From Planctomycetaceae bacterium (lineage in GTDB: Bacteria > Planctomycetota > Planctomycetia > Pirellulales > Pirellulaceae), in contig REEF01000687.1 in NCBI GenBank assembly GCA_007695205.1, positions 1-17,311 on the forward strand: a stretch of 17,311 nucleotides of DNA, in the 5' to 3' direction. Made by a program: the position numbers and the translations under genes. This document shows positions 1 to 6,707 of this stretch, piece by piece. Under the pieces are notes generated by a model. It was not told the DNA's origin. It saw only the letters and a list, made by a program, of their open reading frames with translations, and did no database searches. The number at the start of each line of letters is the position of its first letter. Position 1 is the first letter of the stretch.

Positions 1-301
1 TTGCGACTCTTGGAGGATGCGGCGTCGCGTGTCCCACGGACTCGCGTCCGTGGCTGTTACATGTCGTCGCTTCGCGACTGGCACGCATATCGCTAGACGG
101 TCCATCGTTCGTCGCGAAGTAGGATGGTTCGCTGCTGAAATCTGATCCACCATCCGCGCGAGGCGGATGGGGTATGACGCAGAACAAGAACGGAGGCAAT
201 GACCTTGGGCTGCACATGCTCAAGCTGAACACGCCACTCCCGACCTCGGCTTCCGCCGATTCCACGAAGCTATACCTGGCCGGGTGCTTCCTTGCCGATC
301 C
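1..301. other. Non-coding stretch with several short palindromes, downstream of ygiQ
   Basis: I see no convincing gene here. The stretch holds a perfect hairpin at 34-53 (CCACGGAC, loop TCGC, GTCCGTGG), a small one at 66-78 (GTCGC-TTC-GCGAC) and a hairpin at 150-170 (CCATCCGC, 5-base loop, GCGGATGG). None is followed by a T-run on either strand, so they read as REP-like intergenic palindromes and not as classical intrinsic terminators. The hairpin at 150-170 could still mark the 3' end of the leftward ygiQ transcript. A short open frame at 174-320 (48 codons, plus strand) overlaps the end of ygiQ and has no recognisable features. Confidence 0.6.
34..53. repeat. REP-like perfect palindrome, 8-bp arms
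   Basis: CCACGGAC at 34-41 and GTCCGTGG at 46-53 are exact reverse complements around the tetraloop TCGC. It lies in intergenic DNA with no T-tract. The arm sequence (TCCGT/ACGGA) is related to the repeats near 2399-2467 and 17265-17311, which suggests a family of dispersed palindromes in this genome. That family membership is inference; copy number cannot be judged from one window. Confidence 0.5.
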
Positions 302-2335
302 TTACGCTTTGGGGCGATAGCCGGAGCCGGGTTCGTAGCGTGATTCTTTGCGTTTGCCTTTTTTCTTTTTCTTCTTCCGCTGGTCCTCGGTCGGATCGTG
401 CACAAAGTCGCCGCGGAAGCGGCGATTGGCATCTTGGCGTCGAGCCTCCAGGGCTTCGCGGGGCGGTTTGTCCGAGATCAGACAATCGCAACCGCGACCG
501 ATCAGATCCTGGCGCCCCGCCTGCTCTAAAGCGCGACGCACTTCGAAGTAGTTCTCCGGTTTGAAAAACTGCATCAGCGCTCGTTGCAACTTGCGGTCCC
601 GGAGATGCCGCGCGATGTAGACGGGCTGTTTGCTGAACGGATCCATCTCCGTGTAATACATGGCCGTCGCCACATCCATGGGCGCCGGGATGAAATCCTG
701 GACTTGGTCAGGCTGATAGCCGTTGCGTTTCAGAAACACGGCCAGATCGATCATGGCATGCAGATCGCTGCCCGGATGGCTGGCGATGAAATACGGCACC
801 AGGAACTGGCGTTTGCCGGCCTCTTGCGACAAACGATCGAACGCTTCACGGAACCCCTCGAAGTCCACATTGGCCGGCTTGCGCATCTTGTCCAGCACCC
901 GGGCATCCGTATGCTCGGGCGCCACCTTCAGGTGCCCGCCCACATGGTGCTGGACCAGTTGCTCCATGTACTCGGGCGAACGGCGAGCCAGATCCATGCG
1001 GATGCCGCTGGCCACCAGCACCTTGTCCACGCCGGGGACTTCGCGAGCCTCTTTCATCAATTGGATCAGTGGTCCGTGGTCGGTGCCCAGCAATTTGCAG
1101 ATCTTGGGATGCACGCACGATTGCCGCCGACAAATCGCCTCGACTTCGGGCCGCGTGCACTTCATCTCGTACATGTTTGCCGTCGGGCCGCCGATGTCGC
1201 TGACCACCCCCGTAAATCCCTCATCCGCCGCCATGTCCCGGATCTCGGTCAGCACCGATTGTTGGCTGCGCGACTGAATGATGCGGCCCTGGTGCGCGGT
1301 GATCGAACAAAACGTGCAGCCGCCGAAACAACCACGCATGATCGTCACGGAATCTTTGATCATTTCGCGAGCCGGGATCGGTTCGGTATAGCTGGGATGC
1401 GCCTTGCGCGTGAACGGCAATCCGTACACGCGGTCCATCGCCTGCTGGGACAGAGGCAGGGCGGGCGGGTTGACCACCACCGCCTGGCGGTCGTGCCACT
1501 GGACCAGTCGCCGTGCATTGTACGGATTCGTCTCGTCGTGGATGATCCGAGTCGCCTCGGCGAACTGCCACTTGTCGTCCCGCACCTGTTCATAGCTGGG
1601 CAAACCCCGCGCATCCTCCGGCGGCGACTCGGACGCACCCATCGCGTAGGCCACGCCGCGCATGTCACGCAGCGATCCCACGGTCTGCCCGGCATCCAAG
1701 CACCGTGCGATTTCGATGATCGCATCCTCACCCATCCCGTAGACCAGCAGATCGGCCTTGCAGTCCATCAGGATCGATCGGCGAACCTTGTCGCTCCAGT
1801 AATCATAATGAGCCAATCGTCGTAGCGACGCCTCGACCCCGCCAGCGATCACCGGCACCCCTTTGTACGCCTGTCGAGCCCGTTGGCAGTAGGCCAGCGT
1901 CGCGCGATCCGGACGCAAACCGATCCGACCGCCCGGCGAGTAAGCATCCTGATTGCGGACCTTGCGGTTGGCCGTGTAATGATTGATCATCGAATCCATA
2001 TTGCCCGCGCTGATGCCAAAAAACAGACGCGGACGACCAAATCGCTGCCAGTCATCGCAACTTCGCCAATCCGGCTGGCTGACAATCCCCACCCGAAAAC
2101 CGGCCGCCTCCAACACACGTCCCAGAATGGCCATCGCAAAACTCGGGTGGTCCACGTAGGCATCGCCGGTGATCAGCACCACATCGATCTCATCCCAGCC
2201 GCGATCCCGCGCTTCACCGATGGTCATCGGCAACGGGACTCGGTCACAGGATCGGGCGGCGCCCGGCAGATGCTGCACCAATCCATCGGCCGTTTGTCCC
2301 GGCGTCGGTCGGTCAGTCAGAATCGGCAATTGCAT
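302..2335 (-). CDS. ygiQ: YgiQ family radical SAM protein (UPF0313)
   Basis: A 677-residue member of the YgiQ radical SAM family, cytoplasmic, with no established reaction. The N-terminus carries the family hallmark GDAYVDHPSF (residues 57-66). The radical SAM cluster is the CxxxCxxC motif at Cys336, Cys340 and Cys343, which would hold a [4Fe-4S] cluster for S-adenosylmethionine cleavage. The ATG at 2335 is chosen because family members begin a similar distance before GDAYVDHP. The protein is somewhat shorter than the E. coli homologue (about 740 residues) and ends in a very basic tail with six consecutive lysines near residues 653-658. It is on the same strand as the small DNA-binding gene upstream, but 137 bp of repeat sequence separates them, so co-transcription is uncertain. 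It has no evident link to the export cluster. Family assignment is secure. Confidence 0.95.
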   Translation of the reverse strand: MQLPILTDRPTPGQTADGLVQHLPGAARSCDRVPLPMTIGEARDRGWDEIDVVLITGDAYVDHPSFAMAILGRVLEAAGFRVGIVSQPDWRSCDDWQRFGRPRLFFGISAGNMDSMINHYTANRKVRNQDAYSPGGRIGLRPDRATLAYCQRARQAYKGVPVIAGGVEASLRRLAHYDYWSDKVRRSILMDCKADLLVYGMGEDAIIEIARCLDAGQTVGSLRDMRGVAYAMGASESPPEDARGLPSYEQVRDDKWQFAEATRIIHDETNPYNARRLVQWHDRQAVVVNPPALPLSQQAMDRVYGLPFTRKAHPSYTEPIPAREMIKDSVTIMRGCFGGCTFCSITAHQGRIIQSRSQQSVLTEIRDMAADEGFTGVVSDIGGPTANMYEMKCTRPEVEAICRRQSCVHPKICKLLGTDHGPLIQLMKEAREVPGVDKVLVASGIRMDLARRSPEYMEQLVQHHVGGHLKVAPEHTDARVLDKMRKPANVDFEGFREAFDRLSQEAGKRQFLVPYFIASHPGSDLHAMIDLAVFLKRNGYQPDQVQDFIPAPMDVATAMYYTEMDPFSKQPVYIARHLRDRKLQRALMQFFKPENYFEVRRALEQAGRQDLIGRGCDCLISDKPPREALEARRQDANRRFRGDFVHDPTEDQRKKKKKKGKRKESRYEPGSGYRPKA

Positions 2336-2372
2336 GAAGCCATCCGGGGGTAAATAGATTCTTCACCTGTAG

Positions 2373-2395
2373 GATGCGTGCACGGTGCGCGCATC
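2373..2395. repeat. Near-perfect 23-bp palindrome, part of a compound intergenic repeat
   Basis: GATGCGTGCAC at 2373-2383 pairs with GTGCGCGCATC at 2385-2395 with one T:G wobble and a single central base. It lies directly beside the next palindrome (2399-2467) in the short gap between the ygiQ start and the small DNA-binding gene. The two together look like one compound intergenic element. A role as terminator for the leftward gene at 2473-2751 is possible but no T-run supports it. Confidence 0.5.
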
Positions 2396-2398
2396 TTT

Positions 2399-2467
2399 GT
2401 AGGTTGGGACTCCGTCCCGACCGGGTCGGGTCGAGTCGAGTCGGGTCGAGTCGGAGACCCAACCTAC
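2399..2467. repeat. Long inverted repeat enclosing GRGTC pentanucleotide tandem repeats
   Basis: The arm at 2399-2416 (GTAGGTTGGGACTCCGTC) pairs with 2450-2467 (GTCGGAGACCCAACCTAC), with two mismatched positions over 18 bp. Between the arms, 2423-2452 consists of six tandem pentamers: GGGTC, GGGTC, GAGTC, GAGTC, GGGTC, GAGTC. In RNA from either strand this would form a long hairpin. It sits just after the stop codon of the minus-strand gene at 2473 and before the ygiQ start, so it may limit read-through into ygiQ. The outer arms resemble the repeat at the right edge of the window. Confidence 0.7.
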
Positions 2468-2472
2468 GTTGG

Positions 2473-2751
2473 TTACGGCAAGACAATCTCTTTCCGAACC
2501 ACGTCGTTCTGGTCCGAGATCGTCAGCTTCAAATCCCGCTCCCTGGCCTCAGCGGCCACCTTCAACAGGGCAATCCCCATACGAAACACGTCTGCCCGCG
2601 ACGTCTTTCCGAATTTTTCCTTCAATTCGTCGATCGTGCGATCCAGCGTTTCGTCGATACCGACGGTAAATGTTTTGTAGACCTTTTCGGTAATCACCTC
2701 GGCGACCCCGGTGTCGGGCACCGGCCCTCCTGACCAACGTTGTTTAACCAT
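2473..2751 (-). CDS. Small ribbon-helix-helix-like (CopG/Arc type) DNA-binding protein
   Basis: A 92-residue protein (from the ATG at 2751) that I read as a ribbon-helix-helix regulator. A likely DNA-contacting strand (VYKTFTVGI) is followed by a helix (ETLDRTIDELKEKFG) and then KTSRADVFRMGIALLK, which has the typical turn and second-helix pattern of CopG-like proteins. There is no sign of an enzyme domain. The TTG at 2769 would add six residues and has an AAGG nearby; the ATG has no clear ribosome site, so the start is uncertain. It is transcribed away from the LEPR-XLL gene, with an AT-rich region carrying a perfect palindrome between them, so it could regulate itself and the export cluster. 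It could also be a lone antitoxin-like protein, but no toxin gene adjoins it. Family call is moderate. Confidence 0.65.
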   Translation of the reverse strand: MVKQRWSGGPVPDTGVAEVITEKVYKTFTVGIDETLDRTIDELKEKFGKTSRADVFRMGIALLKVAAEARERDLKLTISDQNDVVRKEIVLP

Positions 2752-2794
2752 AAGTAGCGTTTCGGGCAAGGATCATGGCCTTGCTCTCTTCATG

Positions 2795-2821
2795 ATTAAC
2801 CAGCATCGACGTGTTTGTCAA
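2795..2821 (-). promoter_or_regulatory. Candidate leftward promoter for the ribbon-helix-helix gene
   Basis: On the minus strand a perfect TTGACA lies at 2821-2816. A weak -10 (GTTAAT, 2800-2795) follows after a short 15-base spacer; a slightly later frame gives a poorer hexamer at better spacing. The location, about 45 bases before the ATG at 2751, fits. The -35 is convincing and the -10 is not. Confidence 0.35.
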
Positions 2822-2829
2822 GCAAAAAT

Positions 2830-2846
2830 TACTTGATAATCAAGTA
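2830..2846. promoter_or_regulatory. Perfect 17-bp palindrome, candidate operator
   Basis: TACTTGAT (2830-2837) and ATCAAGTA (2839-2846) are exact reverse complements around one central A. The site lies in a strikingly AT-rich intergenic region between two divergent genes, one of which encodes a ribbon-helix-helix-like protein. The half-site core CTTGA/TCAAG recurs at 2817-2823 (GTCAAGC) and 2874-2880 (GCTTGAC), which overlap the two candidate -35 boxes. Such a layout is what a shared autoregulatory operator would look like. Binding by the neighbouring protein is inference. Confidence 0.5.
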
Positions 2847-2875
2847 GATATTACCCATAAATCGAGCAATAACGC

Positions 2876-2904
2876 TTGACCTTTGGTTCAGCCACGTGAT
2901 AAAT
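2876..2904 (+). promoter_or_regulatory. Candidate rightward promoter for the LEPR-XLL/export cluster
   Basis: TTGACC at 2876-2881 is followed 17 bases later by GATAAA (2899-2904), four of six matches to the -10 consensus. Transcription would start near 2911 and leave a leader of about 45 bases before the ATG at 2955. This is a sigma-70-like reading; promoter rules in Planctomycetes are less well defined. Confidence 0.4.
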
Positions 2905-2954
2905 TGAATCGAAACGGGTGTCATCGATGATTGTTACGTGAAGGCTCCGGGCGA

Positions 2955-3389
2955 ATGAGGCTTTTTTGGGAATGGTTTGGTTATTTGGGGCGAATGGCTG
3001 CCGCATGGCCGGCCAGTTCGGCTCGTCAGGCGCTGGTGGTCGAGCGTTTGGAGCCTCGACAGATGCTAGCGGCGGACTGTTTTTTCATGGTGGAGGTCCA
3101 TCCTGCCGAATTAGACAACGGGGCATCTTTTGAAGACGCGTCTTACGAGACAGGCGCGTTCATCGGGGCTGCGGTCGACGATTCGCCGTACGAGGACTCG
3201 GGGGCGGACGTGGCGTGGAACGCTTCGGAGCTGGATGTTTCCGAGTTGGGCGGTTCTGTTCTGGACGACATTGGGGACTATTACTTGATTCATCTGGAGG
3301 AGATCTTGGACGATATCGGCCAGATATGGGAGGTTAGAGATACGGCATTCGGAGCCTTCGACGACCTTAACTTTTCCTGGTTTTCCTAG
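2955..3389 (+). CDS. Short acidic LEPR-XLL domain protein
   Basis: A 144-residue protein from the ATG at 2955 (GAAGG ten bases upstream; a TTG at 2931 and an ATG at 2994 are alternatives). It carries VERLEPRQMLAAD at residues 29-41, the LEPR-XLL motif found at the N-terminus of many planctomycete surface or exported proteins, which are usually very large. Here only about 100 residues follow. They are rich in Asp and Glu, with few basic residues, and contain the repeated element LDDIG (twice within about 20 residues) before an aromatic end, FSWFS. There is no catalytic motif and no lipobox. The segment before the motif is hydrophobic and aromatic (FWEWFGYLG), so the N-terminus may act as an unusual export or processing signal. 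It begins the cluster that encodes the adaptors and the M50 protease, so it is a candidate substrate. It could instead be the remnant of a larger LEPR-XLL gene. The motif is seen; the role is inferred. Confidence 0.75.
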   Translation: MRLFWEWFGYLGRMAAAWPASSARQALVVERLEPRQMLAADCFFMVEVHPAELDNGASFEDASYETGAFIGAAVDDSPYEDSGADVAWNASELDVSELGGSVLDDIGDYYLIHLEEILDDIGQIWEVRDTAFGAFDDLNFSWFS

Positions 3390-3418
3390 ATTCTCTGATG
3401 TGCATGTTCGGCGCCAAA

Positions 3419-3457
3419 AACCGGTATTTTTTGGAATTTCACGGAAAAAAGCCGGTT
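3419..3457. promoter_or_regulatory. Hairpin between the LEPR-XLL gene and the GAF-adaptor gene
   Basis: AACCGG plus six T (3419-3424, 3427-3432) pair with six A plus CCGGTT (3445-3450, 3452-3457), with a small internal bulge and a 12-base loop. It starts 30 bases after the stop codon of the LEPR-XLL gene. On the plus strand no T-run follows, so it is not a standard terminator there; it could protect the 3' end of the upstream message or attenuate read-through. On the minus strand it is followed by TTT after CCGGTT, giving a weak terminator look. Confidence 0.45.
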
Positions 3458-3582
3458 GCACAGAGGAACGGATGGATCTAGGCGTCATCTTAGAAAGATC
3501 TTTGGAGTTTTCGAGTGGTTTTCCAGGGCGGTTGTACGCGAACAAGTTACTTTCGGACCACTCTCTTTGAGGCTGCGTGACC

Positions 3583-5664
3583 ATGGCGACCGAACCCACA
3601 TTAAGTTCCGACACGATCGAACAGACCAAGCAGCAGATCCGCGGGCTGGTCAGCGAGATCGCGACCTTGTCGAAGAGCGAAATCGAGGCCGAGGCCTATT
3701 ATCCTGCGTTTTTGGAGAAGGTGATCGCGGCGTTGGCGGCTGTTGGCGGCGCGATTTGGATCATGCGGGACGGGCGGCGTCTGGATCTGGCGTATCAGAT
3801 TCGCATGAGCGAAATGCTGTTGGACGCGGATTCCGACGATACGCGGCGCCATTTCGGTCTGCTTTCCCAAATCATCGCTTCGGGCGAACCGATCCTGGTA
3901 CCGCCGCAATCGGGCGTCGGAGACGAACAGGCGATCGGCAATCCGACCAATCATCTGCTGGTGGTCGCTCCGCTGCGTTCGGACAACCAGGTGGAAGGAG
4001 TGGTCGAGATCTTCCAGCGTCCGGACGCTCAACCGGTGACGCAGCGAGGTTACCTGAAGTTCGTCGTGCAGATGTGCGAACTGGCGTCGGATTGGTTGAA
4101 AACGCGTAAACTGCGGCAGATCAGCGACCGTCATTCGCTGTGGGCTCAAGCAGACCATTTTGCCCGCATGGTGCACGAGAATTTGGATCTGCGCGAGACG
4201 GCCTATACGATTGTCAACGAGGGGCGTCGGATCATCGGCTGTGACCGCGTCAGCGTTGGTGTGATGCATGGCCGCAAGTGCAAGATCGAGGCGGTCAGCG
4301 GTCAGGACACGATCGAGAACCGGTCGAATATCGTGCACCATCTGGGCCAATTGGCGACGCGTGTGGTGGCCACGGGCGAGGCCTTGTGGTACGACGGGTC
4401 GATGGACGATCTGCCTCCGCAAGTCGAAGAATCGCTGCACGATTATATCGACGAATCACACACGCGGATGCTGGCGCTGTTGCCGTTGCGACGCCCCAAG
4501 CGGGCGGCGGACGTACGGCAGACGGTCACGGGCGAGGCGGACGAGGAGAGTAACCTGGCGAACGAGATCGTCGGGACGTTGGTGGTCGAGCAGATCGAGA
4601 GCCGGCTGCCGGAACCCGTCCTGCGTTCGCGCACGGATCTGGTCTACGAGCACGCCGCGCGTGCGATCACCAATTCTGTCGATGTCAACCGGATCTTCTT
4701 GATGCCCCTGTGGCGGACCGTCGGCAAAACTCGGTTTCTGGTAACCGCTCGCAATCTACCCAAGACGGTCACCGTTTCGGCGATACTGCTTGTGCTGATC
4801 CTGATGATGGTCTTCTTCAAGAAAGATTTCAACATCCAGGCGCGGGGTTCGCTGCAGCCGATGGTCAAGCGGGACGTGTTCGTGCCCATCGATGGCGATG
4901 TGGTCAAACTGCATGTTCGCGACAAGCAACGGGTGGAACAGGACGAGTTGTTGGTCGAGTTGCGAAATCCCGATTTGCAGGTCCAGTACCAGGATGTGGT
5001 CGGCCGTCTGCAGTCCAAGATGGAGCGGATGTTTTCCGTCGAGTACGCCTTGGTGCACCAACGGGGATTGAACGAAGGCGAACGGATCAGCCTGCAATTC
5101 GAAGCTCGGCAATTGAACGAGGAGATCGCCACGCTTCGAGCCCAGCAGGAGTTGCTGGAAGAAAAACGGGCGAACCTGCTGATTCGCGCGCCGATCGCCG
5201 GCGACGTGATGATCCCCTGGGAGACCGAACGGTCGCTGGAGCGGCGGCCGGTGGGCATGGGCCAGCAACTGATGACGATCGTCGACCCGTCGGGCGACTG
5301 GGAACTGGAATTGAATATGCGCGAGAGCCGCAGCGGCAAGATTCGCTGGGCGCGGCACGATCAAGACTGGCGGGCACGCTACCCGGAAGCGGGGGAACGC
5401 GTCAGTTACATCCTAGCCACGGATCCGGAGACCAATTACGAAGGCGTCTTGCGGGAAATCAAGGACTTTGTCGAATTGGACGCCAGCGATGGAAGTTCGG
5501 TCGTGAAGATGAAGGTGGACATCAACCGCGAGGACATCGGCACCCCGCACCCGGGTTCAACCGTCACCGCAAAAGTCTACTGCGGGCGGCGGGCGATCGG
5601 TTACGTTTGGTTCCACGAGGCCTGGGAGTGGTTCCAATCCACTATTTTGTTCTACCTGACTTAG
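3583..5664 (+). CDS. GAF-GAF / transmembrane / HlyD-type periplasmic adaptor fusion
   Basis: A 693-residue protein from the ATG at 3583 (GAGG ten bases upstream; the in-frame GTG at 3577 is an alternative). Residues about 1-370 look like two GAF-type sensor domains: one around residues 30-160, and one around 180-370 containing GRRIIGCDRVSVGV and a typical NEIVGTLVVEQ strand. A single membrane segment follows (about 396-412, VTVSAILLVLILMMVFF). The rest is a HlyD-type adaptor: a lipoyl half-motif with GDVVKLHVRDKQRVEQDELL, a coiled coil, the second half RAPIAGDVMIP and beta-barrel strands. The topology implied is cytosolic sensor inside, adaptor outside. No kinase, cyclase or output domain is present, so sensing would act on the adaptor itself. 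It lies 193 bp after the LEPR-XLL gene and 38 bp before a second adaptor. Domain calls for the adaptor are secure and for GAF good; the function is inferred. Confidence 0.85.
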   Translation: MATEPTLSSDTIEQTKQQIRGLVSEIATLSKSEIEAEAYYPAFLEKVIAALAAVGGAIWIMRDGRRLDLAYQIRMSEMLLDADSDDTRRHFGLLSQIIASGEPILVPPQSGVGDEQAIGNPTNHLLVVAPLRSDNQVEGVVEIFQRPDAQPVTQRGYLKFVVQMCELASDWLKTRKLRQISDRHSLWAQADHFARMVHENLDLRETAYTIVNEGRRIIGCDRVSVGVMHGRKCKIEAVSGQDTIENRSNIVHHLGQLATRVVATGEALWYDGSMDDLPPQVEESLHDYIDESHTRMLALLPLRRPKRAADVRQTVTGEADEESNLANEIVGTLVVEQIESRLPEPVLRSRTDLVYEHAARAITNSVDVNRIFLMPLWRTVGKTRFLVTARNLPKTVTVSAILLVLILMMVFFKKDFNIQARGSLQPMVKRDVFVPIDGDVVKLHVRDKQRVEQDELLVELRNPDLQVQYQDVVGRLQSKMERMFSVEYALVHQRGLNEGERISLQFEARQLNEEIATLRAQQELLEEKRANLLIRAPIAGDVMIPWETERSLERRPVGMGQQLMTIVDPSGDWELELNMRESRSGKIRWARHDQDWRARYPEAGERVSYILATDPETNYEGVLREIKDFVELDASDGSSVVKMKVDINREDIGTPHPGSTVTAKVYCGRRAIGYVWFHEAWEWFQSTILFYLT

Positions 5665-5702
5665 AAGTCGAAAAAGCTTTGATACCGAAGAGGGAATTTG
5701 TC

Positions 5703-6626
5703 ATGTTTACTGCCACCTTGTTGATCGCAACCGCTGCCATCGCGGCTCAGCCCTCCGGTGGCGCTTTGATGCAGGACCGGGATACGGTGGTGTTGGACCA
5801 CTGCGTGATCTCGCTGATCGATCATGTCGAATTGCCGGCGGAAGACGAGGGAAAGATCAGCGAACTGCTGGTCCGGGAAGAGGCGATCGTTACCAAAGGC
5901 CAGGTACTGGGGCAACTGGACGTGATCGAGACGGAGATCCAGCGACGGATCGCCCAGTCACGACTGGCGGTGGCCGAAGAGCGGGCGACGAACGATGCCG
6001 AACTGCGGGTCGCTCGAAAACTGATCGATCTGGCCAAAGCCGAATACGAGGAATCGTTGGCGATCAATCGCCGGGCATCGGGGACGATCCCCGAAACGAC
6101 GCTCCGGCGCCAGCGAGTGACTTGGGAAAAGTCGGTGCTGGATACGCTGGCCGCCGAGATGGCGTTCAAGATCTCCGGGTTGCAACGCGACGAGGAAATG
6201 GCGCAGGTCGACGCGGCCGAGAATCGTTTGCAGCGGCGGACCCTCCGGGCGCCCTTCGACGGCGTGGTGGTCACCGTCCATCGCCAGCAGAACGAATGGG
6301 TGCGGGCTGGCGAGCCGATCCTGCGTCTGATCCGCATGGACCGGTTGCGCGTGGAAGGCTTTGTCAACGCCAGCTTGGTGGCGCCGCATCAATTGAAAGA
6401 TGCCGAAGTGAAGATCATCGTGAATCTGGCGGGCACCGATGAAGAAGTCTTGACGGCTCGGATCCAGGGGATCAGCTCGATCGTCGAGGCGAATCGGTAC
6501 CGGATCTGGACCGAAGTTGAAAATCAACCCGGCCGTGGCGGGTACAAATGGCTGATGCGGCCGGGCACCGAAGCGCGGATGGTGATTACCAAGCGGCCGA
6601 TGGTCGCATCTGCCGATGTGCGTTGA
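5703..6626 (+). CDS. Exported HlyD/RND-type periplasmic adaptor subunit
   Basis: A 307-residue periplasmic adaptor. The ATG at 5703 is chosen for the AGAGGG ribosome site eight bases upstream and because it opens a hydrophobic leader, MFTATLLIATAAIAA, that resembles a Sec signal peptide cut near residue 15. The frame is open further upstream, but that part overlaps the preceding gene and looks like a shadow. The mature part shows the lipoyl half-motif EGKISELLVREEAIVTKGQV, a helical hairpin of about 120 residues, the second half RAPFDGVVVTV with EWVRAGEPIL, and beta-barrel strands. Adaptors of this family join an inner-membrane transporter to an outer-membrane channel. It is shorter than typical RND adaptors. 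Spacing to the neighbours (38 bp before, 81 bp after) suggests one operon with the two flanking adaptor-containing proteins. Confidence 0.88.
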   Translation: MFTATLLIATAAIAAQPSGGALMQDRDTVVLDHCVISLIDHVELPAEDEGKISELLVREEAIVTKGQVLGQLDVIETEIQRRIAQSRLAVAEERATNDAELRVARKLIDLAKAEYEESLAINRRASGTIPETTLRRQRVTWEKSVLDTLAAEMAFKISGLQRDEEMAQVDAAENRLQRRTLRAPFDGVVVTVHRQQNEWVRAGEPILRLIRMDRLRVEGFVNASLVAPHQLKDAEVKIIVNLAGTDEEVLTARIQGISSIVEANRYRIWTEVENQPGRGGYKWLMRPGTEARMVITKRPMVASADVR

Positions 6627-6707
6627 AAACGAGAAACCCGAGGTGCTTCGTCCAGGCACCCCGACCTTTCCTGATCCGTTCGGACGGTTCCTAACAAGCG
6701 TAACCTG

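Noticed and set aside
174..320. 48-codon open frame on the plus strand overlapping the 3' end of ygiQ
   Set aside because: There is no clear ribosome site, no recognisable family, and it overlaps the ygiQ coding end on the opposite strand.
584..1825. Long open frame antisense to ygiQ
   Set aside because: Its translation is rich in His, Arg and Gly/Ala with no family signal, and it lies wholly inside a convincing radical SAM gene; it is a shadow of GC-rich codon use.
2473..2769. Ribbon-helix-helix gene considered as the antitoxin of a toxin-antitoxin pair
   Set aside because: No small toxin-like gene adjoins or overlaps it; the neighbours are ygiQ on one side and the divergent LEPR-XLL gene on the other.
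3456..4109. Open frame starting in the gap after the LEPR-XLL gene, considered as a continuation of a truncated LEPR-XLL protein
   Set aside because: Most of it overlaps the GAF-adaptor gene, its translation is Arg/Gly-rich, and it shows none of the acidic composition of the LEPR-XLL body.
4710..5702. Upstream extension of the second adaptor gene frame, which would give a 638-residue protein
   Set aside because: The extension overlaps the GAF-adaptor gene in another frame, its translation is Arg/Gly-rich without motifs, and a good ribosome site and signal peptide mark the start at 5703.
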